DNA from: Novosphingobium sp. 18050
GTDB taxonomy: Bacteria; Pseudomonadota; Alphaproteobacteria; Sphingomonadales; Sphingomonadaceae
Length of the DNA: 64,000 nucleotides
Direction: 5' to 3'
Assembly: GCF_902706195.1 (NCBI RefSeq)
Contig: NZ_CACSJO010000006.1
Location: 124,001 to 188,000, forward strand
How positions within the stretch are numbered: the first letter of the stretch is position 1; every line of letters starts with the position of its first letter. Below the pieces are notes generated by a model. The model was not told the DNA's origin. It was given only the letters and a program-made list of their open reading frames with translations, and did not search any database. This document shows positions 20,076 to 28,699 of the stretch, in pieces. Both the position numbers and the translations under genes were made by a program.

Positions 20076-20089
20076 GTTCGCTATGGTAC
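20076..20089. promoter_or_regulatory. Palindrome site, GTTCGCTATGGTAC
   Basis: The left half-site is perfect (GTTCGCTA) and the right half is partial. It lies 10 bases before the OYE start at 20100, where bound protein would block initiation of transcription or overlap the leader. Its right half coincides with the start of a 6-codon minicistron. Confidence 0.4.
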
Positions 20090-20099
20090 GTATTTCCTC

Positions 20100-21227
20100 A
20101 TGACCGCGAGCACCGACACGCTTTTTCGCCCGTTCCATCAAGGCAGTCTTACGCTGGCTTCACGGATCGTCATGGCACCGATGACGCGCGCCTTCTCGCC
20201 CGGAGGTGTCCCCGGGACCGATGTCGCGCAATATTATGTCCGGCGCGCGGCAGCAGGGGTCGGCCTGATCCTGACCGAAGGCGTGTGGATCGACCACGCA
20301 GCTGCCAGCAACGACGCCAACGTGCCGCGCCTCTTCGGTGAGGATGCGCTGGAGGGCTGGTGCGGCGTCGTGAAGGCCGTCCACGCCGTGGGCGGACGGA
20401 TCGCACCGCAATTGTGGCACGTCGGCATGACCCGCAAACCCGAACTGGAACATCTTTACGACAAGGTGGAGGAGGACCTTACCGTCAAGTTCAGCCCCTC
20501 GGGCGTGGTGACGCCAGGTGAGCGGATCGGCACCGGATCGACCGAAGAGGAAATCCTGGCAGTGATCGATGCCTATGCCCGGGCTGCCGAGGCCGCCCGC
20601 GCCATCGGCTTCGACGCCGTCGAAATCCACGGCGCGCACGGCTATGCGGTCGACCAGTTCTTCTGGGGCAAGACTAACCTGCGCGAAGACCGGTGGGGCG
20701 GCCCAGACCTTGCCGACCGAGCACGGTTCGGCGTCGAACTCGTCAAGGCCTGCCGAGAGCGGGTGGGACCGGACTTCCCGATCATTTTCCGCTTTTCGCA
20801 GTGGAAGTTGCAGGACTATTCAGCCCGGCTGGCCGAGACACCGGAGGAACTGGCTGAACTGCTCCACCCGCTCGCAGAGGCCGGAGTAGACATCTTCCAC
20901 GCCTCGCAGCGACGCTTTCGCGAACCGGCCTTTTCAGGATCAGCCCTCAATCTGGCCGGTTGGGCGCGCAAACTGACCGGAAAGCCGGCGATCTCGGTCG
21001 GCTCGGTCGGGCTATCACGCGACCTGCTCGATACATTCGCTTCCAGTGAGCCGACCCTTGTGGAAGGGGTGAGCGAACTGCTGGAGCGCATGGAAGCGGA
21101 CGAATTCGACCTGATCGCGGTCGGCCGCGCGCTGATCTCCGATCCCGAATGGGCGCTCAAAGTTCGCGATGCGCGGGCAGAGGCGATCACGCCCTATTCG
21201 CCCGAGGCCTTGCGCGAACTGGTCTGA
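20100..21227 (+). CDS. Old yellow enzyme family alkene reductase, second copy
   Basis: A 375-residue FMN reductase closely similar to the OYE at 9934: the same N-terminus (MTAS.TDTLFRPF), MAPMTRA, HGAHGYAVDQFFWG and DLIAVGRALISDPEWA. It probably reduces an alpha,beta-unsaturated ketone in the catabolic route fed by the upstream receptor. No ribosome site directly precedes its ATG. Instead a 6-codon frame at 20083-20103 (Met-Val-Arg-Ile-Ser-Ser) with AGGA before it ends in TGA overlapping this ATG, so translational coupling is possible. It converges with the MDR reductase across a hairpin. Confidence 0.92.
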   Translation: MTASTDTLFRPFHQGSLTLASRIVMAPMTRAFSPGGVPGTDVAQYYVRRAAAGVGLILTEGVWIDHAAASNDANVPRLFGEDALEGWCGVVKAVHAVGGRIAPQLWHVGMTRKPELEHLYDKVEEDLTVKFSPSGVVTPGERIGTGSTEEEILAVIDAYARAAEAARAIGFDAVEIHGAHGYAVDQFFWGKTNLREDRWGGPDLADRARFGVELVKACRERVGPDFPIIFRFSQWKLQDYSARLAETPEELAELLHPLAEAGVDIFHASQRRFREPAFSGSALNLAGWARKLTGKPAISVGSVGLSRDLLDTFASSEPTLVEGVSELLERMEADEFDLIAVGRALISDPEWALKVRDARAEAITPYSPEALRELV

Positions 21228-21245
21228 CAGGCCTTCTCTCGCGAC

Positions 21246-21269
21246 GAGGATGCCTGGGGCCGCATCCTC
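21246..21269. terminator. Hairpin between convergent reductase genes
   Basis: GAGGATGC (21246-21253) and GCATCCTC (21262-21269) form an 8-bp stem. The stop codon of the minus-strand gene overlaps its end. There is no clear T-tract, so strength is uncertain. Confidence 0.5.
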
Positions 21270-22284
21270 AGCCGATGAAGACCAGCTTCTTGCCCTCGTG
21301 CCGCCCGGCAAAAATTTCGTCCAGCGATTCCGAAACTTTGCCGAAACCGCTGTCGATATCCTCGTCATGGTCGAGGCCCTTGGAGAGCATCACTTCAGTC
21401 AGGGCCTCGACAGCTTCGCTGAAAATTGCGCGGTGGTCGAAGATGACGAAGCCGGTCCAGGTCAGCGCGCGCATCAACACTTCGCGTTCGTTTCGAAGGC
21501 CCGAAGGCGCCGGGTTCCAACTGGGAGTGGCAGCGGTTCCGCATTGGATGATCCGCCCATAGCGCGCCATATGCCGGATCGCGGTGTCGAGTATCCAGCC
21601 GCCGGTATTGTCGAAATAAGTATCGAAGCCCGGGCCCCCTTCGCGCTCAAGGAACAGGCCCAGATCGTCTGCCTTGTAATTGGCACAGGCCGCATAGCCG
21701 AAGCGCGACAGGCACCGCTCGACTTTCTCCGCGCTTCCCGTCAAACCCACCGGCACCGCTCCGGCATGGGCGATCAACTGCCCCGCCACGGAGCCCACCG
21801 AACCCGCCGCAGTCGAGACCAGCACGCGTTGCCCCGCAGTGGGCTGCGCGATCGTTCGCAGCGCCAGCCACGCCGTCACTCCCGGCATCCCCAGCACTCC
21901 CGCATAAGCCGAAGCCGGAGCGCGGGGGGCACGGACATGGCTGAGAATGTCCTCAGGTGCAGGCACGCAATAGTCCTGCCAGCCGAAGATACCGAACACG
22001 AGATCACCGGGCGCAAAGTCCGGCGCGGCGCTTTCCACCACTACCCCCACGGCGAGGGCGCGCATAACCGTGCCCAGCGGCTGCACCGCCGCCCAGCCGC
22101 GCTGCACCGGATCGGCGGAGAGGTAGAGGTTGCGCACGAGAAACTTCCCCGGCGCGATGTCCGGGCGGCGCTGCTCGGTCAGCGCGAGGTCGCCCGGCAG
22201 CGGATGGCCGTTCGGACGCCGGGCAAGCAGCATCTGCCGGTTGATGCCGGGCTGCGTGAACGATGGAATGCCGGGAGCAGTCAT
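21268..22284 (-). CDS. MDR-family NADP-dependent double-bond reductase (zinc-free)
   Basis: A 338-residue medium-chain reductase of the leukotriene-B4 dehydrogenase/curcumin-reductase type: N-terminal GroES-like barrel, then the nucleotide fold with VLVSTAAGSVGSVAGQLIAHAGA (about 145-167). It lacks the zinc ligands of alcohol dehydrogenases, and YLSADPVQRGW is typical of the zinc-free class. The start at 22284 (MTAPGIPSF) is chosen because AAAGG lies five bases before it; the longer frame to 22434 runs antisense through the epoxide hydrolase. It follows the epoxide hydrolase by 20 bases, so the two are co-transcribed from the palindrome-bearing promoter at 23.5 kb. Likely role: reduction of an enone or enoyl intermediate. 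Confidence 0.9.
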   Translation of the reverse strand: MTAPGIPSFTQPGINRQMLLARRPNGHPLPGDLALTEQRRPDIAPGKFLVRNLYLSADPVQRGWAAVQPLGTVMRALAVGVVVESAAPDFAPGDLVFGIFGWQDYCVPAPEDILSHVRAPRAPASAYAGVLGMPGVTAWLALRTIAQPTAGQRVLVSTAAGSVGSVAGQLIAHAGAVPVGLTGSAEKVERCLSRFGYAACANYKADDLGLFLEREGGPGFDTYFDNTGGWILDTAIRHMARYGRIIQCGTAATPSWNPAPSGLRNEREVLMRALTWTGFVIFDHRAIFSEAVEALTEVMLSKGLDHDEDIDSGFGKVSESLDEIFAGRHEGKKLVFIG

Positions 22285-22304
22285 GAAAGCCTTTCGATCG
22301 ACGG

Positions 22305-23486
22305 TCAGCGCAAGGCTGCGAAACAGGTGCGAAGTTCGCCCACGAACAGTTCCGGCTGCTCGAAGGCCGCGAAGTGGCCGCCGCGTGGGGGCGTTCCCCA
22401 GTGCATGATCCTGGGAAACACCTGATCCGCCCACTTGCGCGGGATGGGGATGATTTCCTTAGGGAAATTGCTCACCCCCACGGGCAGATCAACGCGGAAC
22501 GGGCGGAACGCCTTCATGCTCTCATAGTAGAGCCGTGCTGATGAGGCCGCGCAATTGGGCAGCCAGTAAAGCATGATGTCGTCGAGCAGTTCGTCGCGGG
22601 TTAGGATCGTTTCAGGATCGCCGCCGCAGTCGCTCCAACGCTGGAACTTCTCGTAGATCCATGCCGCCTGCCCTGCCGGCGAATCGGCCAGCGCATAACC
22701 CAGCGTCTGCGGCCGCGTCGACTGCTGGCGGGCATAGGCGGACTCGACCTCGGCATAGAGTTTAAGCAGACGCAGGGCCTCCACTTCATCTTCCGCCAAG
22801 GGTTCGTCCAGCGTTGCGGGCCGGGCTGCCACCATATTGAGGTGGATGCCTGCCAGCCCCTCAGGTGCCTGAACGCCCATCTGGATGGTCACGCTCGATC
22901 CCCAGTCTCCGCCTTGTGCGACGTAGCGGGCGTACCCGAGGCGACGCATCAACTCGCCCCAAGCCGCAGCGATCCGCTCAACGCCCCAGCCCGCCGCGCA
23001 AGGCCTTTGCGAAAAGCCAAATCCGGGGAGCGAGGGCACCACGACATGGAACGCATCGCGCGCCTCACCGCCATGACTTTCGGGGTCGGTTAGCGGGCCG
23101 ATCACCTTGAGGAACTCCACTACCGACCCCGGCCAGCCATGGGTCAGGACGATCGGCAGGGCATTTTCATGGCGTGAGCGGACATGCAGGAAATGAATGT
23201 CCAGCCCGTCGATCTCGGTGCGGAACTGGCCCAGATCGTTGAGCCTGGCTTCGCAGCGCCGCCAGTCGTACCCATCGCGCCAATAAGCCAGCAGATCTGC
23301 AAGGCGGTCGCGCGGGACGCCCTGCTCCCAGCCTTCCACCGTTTCCGTTTCGGGCAGACGCGTGCGGGCGAGGCGCAGGGCCAGATCGTCGAGGTCGGAT
23401 TGCGGAATCTCCAACCGCCAGGGCCTGATCGCACTTGCCAAAATCGCTCTCCGCAATGGTCCGCTAATAGCCGGTGCGGGTATCAT
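22305..23486 (-). CDS. Epoxide hydrolase, alpha/beta-hydrolase fold
   Basis: A 393-residue protein with the N-terminal epoxide-hydrolase domain (about 20-130) and an alpha/beta-hydrolase core. Seen: oxyanion motif HGWPG (116-120), nucleophile D194 in GGDWG, and a C-terminal histidine in GTPPRGGHFAAFEQPE. It would open an epoxide to a vicinal diol. I choose the ATG at 23486; a TTG at 23501 is also possible. The 14-bp palindrome lies about 36 bases upstream, shared with the divergent hydratase. It is co-transcribed with the MDR reductase. The physiological epoxide is unknown, and family members also act on non-epoxide esters. Confidence 0.92.
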   Translation of the reverse strand: MIPAPAISGPLRRAILASAIRPWRLEIPQSDLDDLALRLARTRLPETETVEGWEQGVPRDRLADLLAYWRDGYDWRRCEARLNDLGQFRTEIDGLDIHFLHVRSRHENALPIVLTHGWPGSVVEFLKVIGPLTDPESHGGEARDAFHVVVPSLPGFGFSQRPCAAGWGVERIAAAWGELMRRLGYARYVAQGGDWGSSVTIQMGVQAPEGLAGIHLNMVAARPATLDEPLAEDEVEALRLLKLYAEVESAYARQQSTRPQTLGYALADSPAGQAAWIYEKFQRWSDCGGDPETILTRDELLDDIMLYWLPNCAASSARLYYESMKAFRPFRVDLPVGVSNFPKEIIPIPRKWADQVFPRIMHWGTPPRGGHFAAFEQPELFVGELRTCFAALR

Positions 23487-23521
23487 CGCACTGCCTGACA
23501 AAACAAAGACATTGTTTATTT

Positions 23522-23535
23522 GTTCGTATGCGAAC
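23522..23535. promoter_or_regulatory. Palindrome site B, GTTCGTATGCGAAC
   Basis: A near-perfect 14-bp palindrome (one asymmetric position). It sits between the divergent epoxide hydrolase (36 bp) and hydratase (40 bp) and so could govern both. Confidence 0.65.
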
Positions 23536-23575
23536 TATATGGACGCAGAAGCAAATGCAAGGGAGACGAACTGCC

Positions 23576-24439
23576 ATGACCCTCAAGGTCGACGCCATCG
23601 CCAATCTGGACCTGCCGGGCGTCGTTCAGCCTCTCACCGCGCGTGATACCATTCTTTATGCGCTTGGCCTTGGTTTCGGCGAAGACCCGCTCAATGCGGA
23701 TGAACTGCCCTTCGTCTACGAAAAGAACCTGAGGGCCATGCCGAGCATGGCGAACATCCTGTGCCACCCCGGTTTCTGGGCGCAGGACCCGCAATATGGC
23801 ATCGACTGGGTCAAGGTGCTCCACGCCGAGCAGTATTTCGAAATTCACGCCACGATGCCCGCCAGCGGCGACATCCGCGGAGAAGTCAGCGTCAGCGGAC
23901 TGGAGGACAAGGGGCCGGAAAAGGGCGCCCTGCTGCACCAGCGCAAGAAGCTCTATGACGATGCCAGCGGCGTCCACCTCGCCACGGTCCGCCAGACCTT
24001 GATCCTGCGCGGCAACGGCGGCCAGGGCGGTTTCGGCGAAACGGAAGCGCAGCCAGCCTCCCTGCCCGACCGCCAACCGGATCAGACGGTGGAAATCGCC
24101 ATAAGGCCGGGCCTCGCCCTGCTCTACCGTTTGAGCGGCGACTGGAACCCCCTCCACGCCGATCCCGCCGTGGCCGCGAAGGCCGGGTTCGATCGTCCGA
24201 TCCTGCATGGGCTGTGCACCAACGGCATCGCCGCCCGGGCAATCATCGCCGCGTTCTGCGGGTACGACCAGACGCGCCTGAAGGCCATGTTCGTGCGCTT
24301 CTCGCGCCCGGTTCTGCCCGGCGACACTCTGCGTTTCGAGTTCTTCGAAGACGGCGACCTGCTACGCTTTCGGGCCCGCGTTCCGGCACGGGACGTCACC
24401 GTTCTCGATCGGTGCCACGCCCGGATCGAGAAGGGCTGA
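23576..24439 (+). CDS. Hydratase-2/MaoC double-hotdog enoyl-CoA hydratase
   Basis: A 287-residue double-hotdog protein, the size of the hydratase-2 unit of peroxisomal multifunctional enzyme 2. The second hotdog has the hydratase-2 signature with D189, N191 and H194 (YRLSGDWNPLHADP). It would hydrate trans-2-enoyl-CoA to (R)-3-hydroxyacyl-CoA, typically with bulky side chains such as steroid acids or branched chains. The open frame begins at 23474, but homology and a GGGAG element support 23576. It is divergent from the epoxide hydrolase and about 7 bases before the flavodoxin-like gene, so likely the first gene of a plus-strand operon. Confidence 0.92.
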   Translation: MTLKVDAIANLDLPGVVQPLTARDTILYALGLGFGEDPLNADELPFVYEKNLRAMPSMANILCHPGFWAQDPQYGIDWVKVLHAEQYFEIHATMPASGDIRGEVSVSGLEDKGPEKGALLHQRKKLYDDASGVHLATVRQTLILRGNGGQGGFGETEAQPASLPDRQPDQTVEIAIRPGLALLYRLSGDWNPLHADPAVAAKAGFDRPILHGLCTNGIAARAIIAAFCGYDQTRLKAMFVRFSRPVLPGDTLRFEFFEDGDLLRFRARVPARDVTVLDRCHARIEKG

Positions 24440-24446
24440 CCAAAAC

Positions 24447-25094
24447 ATGCCGCGCCTTCTCGTCCTCCACTATTCACTCACCGGGCAGGCCGCACGTGCC
24501 AGCGCGCTGATCTGCGCCGAGGCCGCTGCGCGGGGTTGGGAGGTTTCTTCCCGCCGCATCGTGTTCACGCCCGGCGAACGAACGCCCACCCGGCCCTTTA
24601 AAATCGCGGATGCCAAGTTCTGGACCCAGTCGGCCCAGCGCGGCACCACCTTCAAGGTGGGACTGGACGACCTGAGCCTGCCCGGGCAGCCCTTCGACGG
24701 GGCGGTAATCCTGTCGAACACCTGGGGCGATGCTCCTGCGGTCCCGATCCAGTCATTCCTGCGCTCACCGCCGGCCCCGGCCCTGCTTGCCGGAGTGCCT
24801 TGCGGCCTGTTCATCGTTTGTCGGCGGCTGTGGCGCAAGAACGCGATGGCCAGCCACGCACTGATCGAGGCTGCGGGCGGCCGGGTGGTGGAAACCGTGC
24901 CGCTTGTCCATCACGGTGGACAAGTCGGCAGTCTGGTGCAGACGGTGACGCACATGTTCCGATCCGGCGACGGATCGCGCGCCTCGCTGCTGGGCGTGCC
25001 GCTGCCGCCGTTCGGGCTGTCCGACGCCAGCCTTGCCGCGATACCCCCTGCGACTGCTACCATGCTGAAGGCCATGCATGACCGACACGCTTGA
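24447..25094 (+). CDS. Flavodoxin-fold protein, function unknown
   Basis: A 215-residue protein beginning PRLLVLHYSLTGQAARAS, the FMN-phosphate loop of flavodoxin-like proteins (Ser/Thr-x-Thr-Gly-Gln). A central strand-turn (GAVILSNTWGDAPA) follows. It resembles the flavodoxin-like partner annotated in dialkylresorcinol-type clusters, but I would not assign that chemistry. An electron-transfer or NAD(P)H oxidoreductase role is possible. It follows the hydratase by 7 bases and overlaps the phosphatase gene by 17 bases, so it is within one operon. Confidence 0.65.
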   Translation: MPRLLVLHYSLTGQAARASALICAEAAARGWEVSSRRIVFTPGERTPTRPFKIADAKFWTQSAQRGTTFKVGLDDLSLPGQPFDGAVILSNTWGDAPAVPIQSFLRSPPAPALLAGVPCGLFIVCRRLWRKNAMASHALIEAAGGRVVETVPLVHHGGQVGSLVQTVTHMFRSGDGSRASLLGVPLPPFGLSDASLAAIPPATATMLKAMHDRHA

Positions 25095-25881
25095 ATTCCC
25101 CCGCGCCCATCTGGACCGCATCCTGGCTCTCGAAGGCGCGCACAACTTCCGTCATGTCGCCGGCTGGCGGACCGGCGACGGCCGTACCGTCGCACCCGGT
25201 CGCCTCTACCGCGCTTCGAGCCTGCACACCCTGACCGATGCCGACCACGATAAACTGGCCCCCCTCGGCATAGACCTCGTCGTCGACCTGCGCAGCCGCA
25301 TGGAGCGCGATGCTTTCCCCAGCCGCTGGGCTACCCGGCCCGGAACCGTATGGACCGGCGCCGAAGGCAGCGCCAATGCCGACCTGACGCGGATGATGCG
25401 CCTCGACAATGTCGGGCTCAGCGATTTCCGTGCGGCGATGCGCAAGGTCTACGCCGATTTCACGCAGGACCTCGCCGAGGCGCTCACCAGCCTGTTCAGC
25501 GCCTTGCTGGCGCAGGGAAGCGAAGGGGCGGTGCTGATCCACTGCGCGGCGGGCAAGGACCGCACCGGCTTCGTCACCGCCATGCTGCTGCGCGCGCTGG
25601 GCGTGGTCGAGGATGACGTTAGCGCCGACTACCTTCTCACCAACGCCACTTACGCACGCGCCTTTGCCGCCTTTGCGGGGGACCACCGGCTGGCCGAACT
25701 GGAGGCAGGAATCCCCGGCGCTGCCCAGGTCATGCTGGGCGCCCACACCGAATACCTCGCCAGTGCAGACGCGGTTCTGCTGGAACGATGGGGTTCGTTC
25801 GAGCACTATCTCGCCGCCGCGTGCGGTCTGGACGATAGAGGTCGCGCGCGGCTGCAGGCATTATACTTGACCGGATCATGA
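25078..25881 (+). CDS. Tyrosine/dual-specificity phosphatase of the CAAGKDR (PtpB-like) family
   Basis: A 267-residue phosphatase. The P-loop reads HCAAGKDRTGF, with nucleophile C156 and R162. Asp-Lys within the loop is typical of the bacterial/mycobacterial PtpB-like triple-specificity group. The N-terminus NFRHVAGWRTGDGRTV..GRLYRAS is the family's opening motif. It could act on phospho-tyrosine proteins or phosphoinositide-like molecules. It overlaps the flavodoxin-like gene by 17 bases, so they are co-expressed. No kinase or protein substrate is evident, except that sugar-phosphate-type kinases occur later in the window. Confidence 0.88.
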   Translation: MTDTLEFPRAHLDRILALEGAHNFRHVAGWRTGDGRTVAPGRLYRASSLHTLTDADHDKLAPLGIDLVVDLRSRMERDAFPSRWATRPGTVWTGAEGSANADLTRMMRLDNVGLSDFRAAMRKVYADFTQDLAEALTSLFSALLAQGSEGAVLIHCAAGKDRTGFVTAMLLRALGVVEDDVSADYLLTNATYARAFAAFAGDHRLAELEAGIPGAAQVMLGAHTEYLASADAVLLERWGSFEHYLAAACGLDDRGRARLQALYLTGS

Positions 25882-25939
25882 CCGCAGGCGCCCAGCCTAC
25901 GGTTTGACGCAAGCGGCCACCGTCGCTACCGCCAGCCCC

Positions 25940-26692
25940 ATGATCGCTCTGCTGTCCCCCGCCAAGACGCTCGACTTCGAGCGCCAGCTTCCACCCCTTG
26001 CCGTGTCGACACCGCATTTCGCAGAGGAAGCGCAGGGCCTTGCCCGATCGGCCGCGAACCTGACGCAGAAGCGATTGTCGGAGCTGATGCACATCTCGCC
26101 GCGTCTGGCCAAGCTCAATGCCGATCGCTTCCGTGACTTCGCCGAGTTGCCAGAACGGCAGGCACTGTTCGCCTTCGCCGGCGACGTCTACACCGGTTTC
26201 GAGGCATATTCGCTGGACGAAGCAGGCATCGCTTTTGCGCAGGACCATGTGCGGATGCTGTCGGGCCTCTACGGCCTGCTCAAGCCCCTTGATGCGATCC
26301 GCCCCTACCGCCTGGAAATGGGAACCCGCTGGGCACCGCGTCACAAGAGCCTGACCGACTGGTGGGGCGACCGTATCGCCGAGTTCCTGCGCGCCCAGCT
26401 GGCTGAGGAGGGCTCGAATGTCATACTCAACCTCGCCAGCCTGGAATATTTCGCAGCCGTGAAGGGCAAGCTGGACGGCGTGCGCGTGATCGAGGTCGAG
26501 TTCCGCGAGCCCGGCCCGAATGGCCCGCGTTTCATCAGCTTCAATGCCAAGCGCGCGCGGGGCATGATGGCCCGCTGGCTGTGTGAGCATCACGTTACCG
26601 ACATAGACGCGATGCGCGGCTTCGACAGCGACGGATACCGCTTCGACGCGGAAGAAAGCGACACCGATCGCTGGCGGTTCACCCGGGCATGA
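25940..26692 (+). CDS. yaaA: YaaA family peroxide-stress protein (UPF0246)
   Basis: A 250-residue protein matching YaaA along its length: start MIALLSPAKTLDFE, FAGDVYTGFEA, LSGLYGLLKPLDAIRPYRLEMGT and the C-terminal FISFNAKRARGMMARW. In E. coli YaaA lowers free iron and limits hydroxyl-radical damage during peroxide stress and binds DNA. I choose the ATG at 25940, since family members begin M-x-x-LLSPAKTL; an upstream in-frame start at 25904 is less likely. There is no obvious ribosome site. The stop overlaps the next start (ATGA). Confidence 0.92.
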   Translation: MIALLSPAKTLDFERQLPPLAVSTPHFAEEAQGLARSAANLTQKRLSELMHISPRLAKLNADRFRDFAELPERQALFAFAGDVYTGFEAYSLDEAGIAFAQDHVRMLSGLYGLLKPLDAIRPYRLEMGTRWAPRHKSLTDWWGDRIAEFLRAQLAEEGSNVILNLASLEYFAAVKGKLDGVRVIEVEFREPGPNGPRFISFNAKRARGMMARWLCEHHVTDIDAMRGFDSDGYRFDAEESDTDRWRFTRA

Positions 26693-27399
26693 GCGGCGCG
26701 GGCAAAACCTCCGCCGTCGTCATCGGCGCATCCGGCGGGATCGGCGGGGCATTCGAGGCAGCGCTGATCGAAGAAGGCACCTTCGGCGCGGTGCACGGTT
26801 TCGCCCGGTCACGCAGCGGGCCGCAGCATCTCGATCTGCTCGACGAGGGGAGCATCGCTGCCGCCGCCGCCCATGTCGCCAAGGGACCTCCGCCCGCTCT
26901 GGTGATCGTCGCCACCGGCCTGCTGCATACGGCAGATCACGGACCTGAAAAGGCGCTGGGCGATCTTGATCCGGCGTGGCTGGCACAAGTCTATGCTGTG
27001 AACGCAATCGGTCCCGCGCTGGTGGCGAAGCATTTTCTGCCGCTCCTGCCAAAAGTCGGGCGGCCTGTGTTTGCGGCGCTGTCGGCGCGGGTCGGATCTA
27101 TCGCCGACAACCGCCTCGGCGGGTGGTACGGCTACCGCGCATCGAAGGCAGCGCTCAATATGCTGGTGCGCAGTCTCGCGATCGAGGAACGGCGCCGCAA
27201 TGACCGCGCGGTCGTCGTGGCACTGCACCCCGGCACGGTTGACACCGCGCTGTCCCGGCCGTTCCAGGGCAATGTCCAGCCGGGTAAACTGTTCGATGCC
27301 GAACGGGCAGCCTTGCAATTGCTCGACGTGATCGAAGGTCTGAAACTGCCCGACAGCGGCAAGCTGTTCGATTTCGAGGGCAAGGAAATCCCCGCCTGA
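26689..27399 (+). CDS. Short-chain dehydrogenase, C-factor-like
   Basis: A 236-residue SDR with a GASGGIGGAF nucleotide loop (about 14-22), a catalytic Tyr-x-x-x-Lys (YGYRASKAALN) and a LHPGTVDT segment, as in the CsgA/C-factor-like SDR subgroup. Substrate is unknown. It overlaps yaaA by 4 bases and ends the plus-strand operon, about 30 bases before the convergent epimerase gene. Confidence 0.88.
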   Translation: MSGAGKTSAVVIGASGGIGGAFEAALIEEGTFGAVHGFARSRSGPQHLDLLDEGSIAAAAAHVAKGPPPALVIVATGLLHTADHGPEKALGDLDPAWLAQVYAVNAIGPALVAKHFLPLLPKVGRPVFAALSARVGSIADNRLGGWYGYRASKAALNMLVRSLAIEERRRNDRAVVVALHPGTVDTALSRPFQGNVQPGKLFDAERAALQLLDVIEGLKLPDSGKLFDFEGKEIPA

Positions 27400-27429
27400 G
27401 CAGCGAGTCTGCCCCGGATCAGGCCGGCG

Positions 27430-28470
27430 TCACGTCATGGCCTCGACCGCAGGATAGATGCCGCGCTCGATCAGGGCCTGACGGGTGCCTGCGGGACGCC
27501 AGCCCAAGGCAGTGATGCTCTGCGCTGCATCATACGTGGCGCTGTGGGATCGGCATCGCCAGTCGTGGAGACTGGACAGATGTCTATTGGGATGGCGGAT
27601 GGCGGTCTTGACCAGTCCGCGCGCGAAGTCCTCCAGCCAGTACCGCCAGATGGGGCGAGGCGCGGCGTGTACTTTGCCCCCCGAACGCGCCTGCATCGCC
27701 GCAACATAGTCCCTCGCCGAAAGAAGCGGAGCATCGGCGATCAGGAAACTGCGCGCCTCGACGGCGGGTACGTCAAGCGCGCGAACGAGCGCATCGGCGG
27801 CATCCTCGACAAGCACGAAGGGAAGGTTGTGCCTGCCATCCCCCCAGTAAGTCAGCCGGTTCCATGCCTTGAAGCGACCGACGCCGTAATGGATCGGCGA
27901 ACTGCCCGCGCCGATCACGATCCCCAGGCGCAGGATCACCAGCGGCAGCCCCCGCTCCCGCGCCATCGTCAGCAGCATCTCTTCGCAGACCGCCTTCGAC
28001 CGCGCGTAATGATTACGGCGATCTATGCGGGGGTCGAGCGCCGTCGAACCGTCGATGCGGTCCGCCGCATTGCCTGAAGCATAGGAATCGATCGATCCGA
28101 CATAGATGAACCGGCGCACGCCGCGGCGCAGTGCAGCTTCCGCGACCTGGCGCGTCGGCTCTACATCGTTGTCGAGATACTCCTGCCAGTTACGGCCCTC
28201 ACCCTTGGCGAGATGGTAGACCGCATCGACTCCGTCCAGCGCGGCATCCAGCGCGGCAGGATCGCGGTAGCTCCCCTTCACCAGTTCGACCAGGCCGGAG
28301 GTCAAAGCTGCCTGCGCAGCCTGCGGATCGCGGGTCAGCACGCGTGAGCGCCGCCCGCACTCCGCAAGCCGCGTGACAAGATGGCGACCGACGAAGCCAG
28401 TTCCACCGATCACAAGAACGCGCGGCGTCTCCTGTGCCCCGCCGCCTTCCTGAACGAGTGACAAGGGCAT
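27430..28470 (-). CDS. NAD-dependent epimerase/3-beta-HSD-like extended SDR
   Basis: An extended SDR of about 346 residues. The Rossmann loop VIGGTGFVGRHL and the YARSKAVCE active site (Tyr-x-x-x-Lys) are clear. YVGSIDSYASG supplies the catalytic Ser region. The open frame runs to 28776, but the first part crosses the divergent gene's promoter, so I start at MPLSLVQEGG (28470), preceded by AGGAG at a rather long distance. Possible substrates are nucleotide sugars or 3-hydroxysteroid-like alcohols. Its divergence from an oxygenase/glycosyltransferase pair slightly favours glycoconjugate synthesis. Confidence 0.85.
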   Translation of the reverse strand: MPLSLVQEGGGAQETPRVLVIGGTGFVGRHLVTRLAECGRRSRVLTRDPQAAQAALTSGLVELVKGSYRDPAALDAALDGVDAVYHLAKGEGRNWQEYLDNDVEPTRQVAEAALRRGVRRFIYVGSIDSYASGNAADRIDGSTALDPRIDRRNHYARSKAVCEEMLLTMARERGLPLVILRLGIVIGAGSSPIHYGVGRFKAWNRLTYWGDGRHNLPFVLVEDAADALVRALDVPAVEARSFLIADAPLLSARDYVAAMQARSGGKVHAAPRPIWRYWLEDFARGLVKTAIRHPNRHLSSLHDWRCRSHSATYDAAQSITALGWRPAGTRQALIERGIYPAVEAMT

Positions 28471-28699
28471 GACGACGGGCGCTCTCCTGAGTTGCGATTC
28501 CGCGTGAGGCAGATGCCAGCCAGCGGCACCGATCTGGCTAGAATAGTTATATGATCTGACTACGGAATTGGGAGAACTCAGGACCGGAAACACCGGGTTG
28601 TTTATGTTGCTGTAGCGTATCAGATGTGGCCCATGGCTCTTGCCGAATGCCAGATCAAGCTGCGGCATCGTTAAGGTTCGCCCTATCGAAGGATTCGGA

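Noticed and set aside
28677..28693. GTTCGC...ATCGAA element before the 2OG oxygenase
   Set aside because: Half-sites are spaced differently from the 14-bp palindrome, so not counted as a site.
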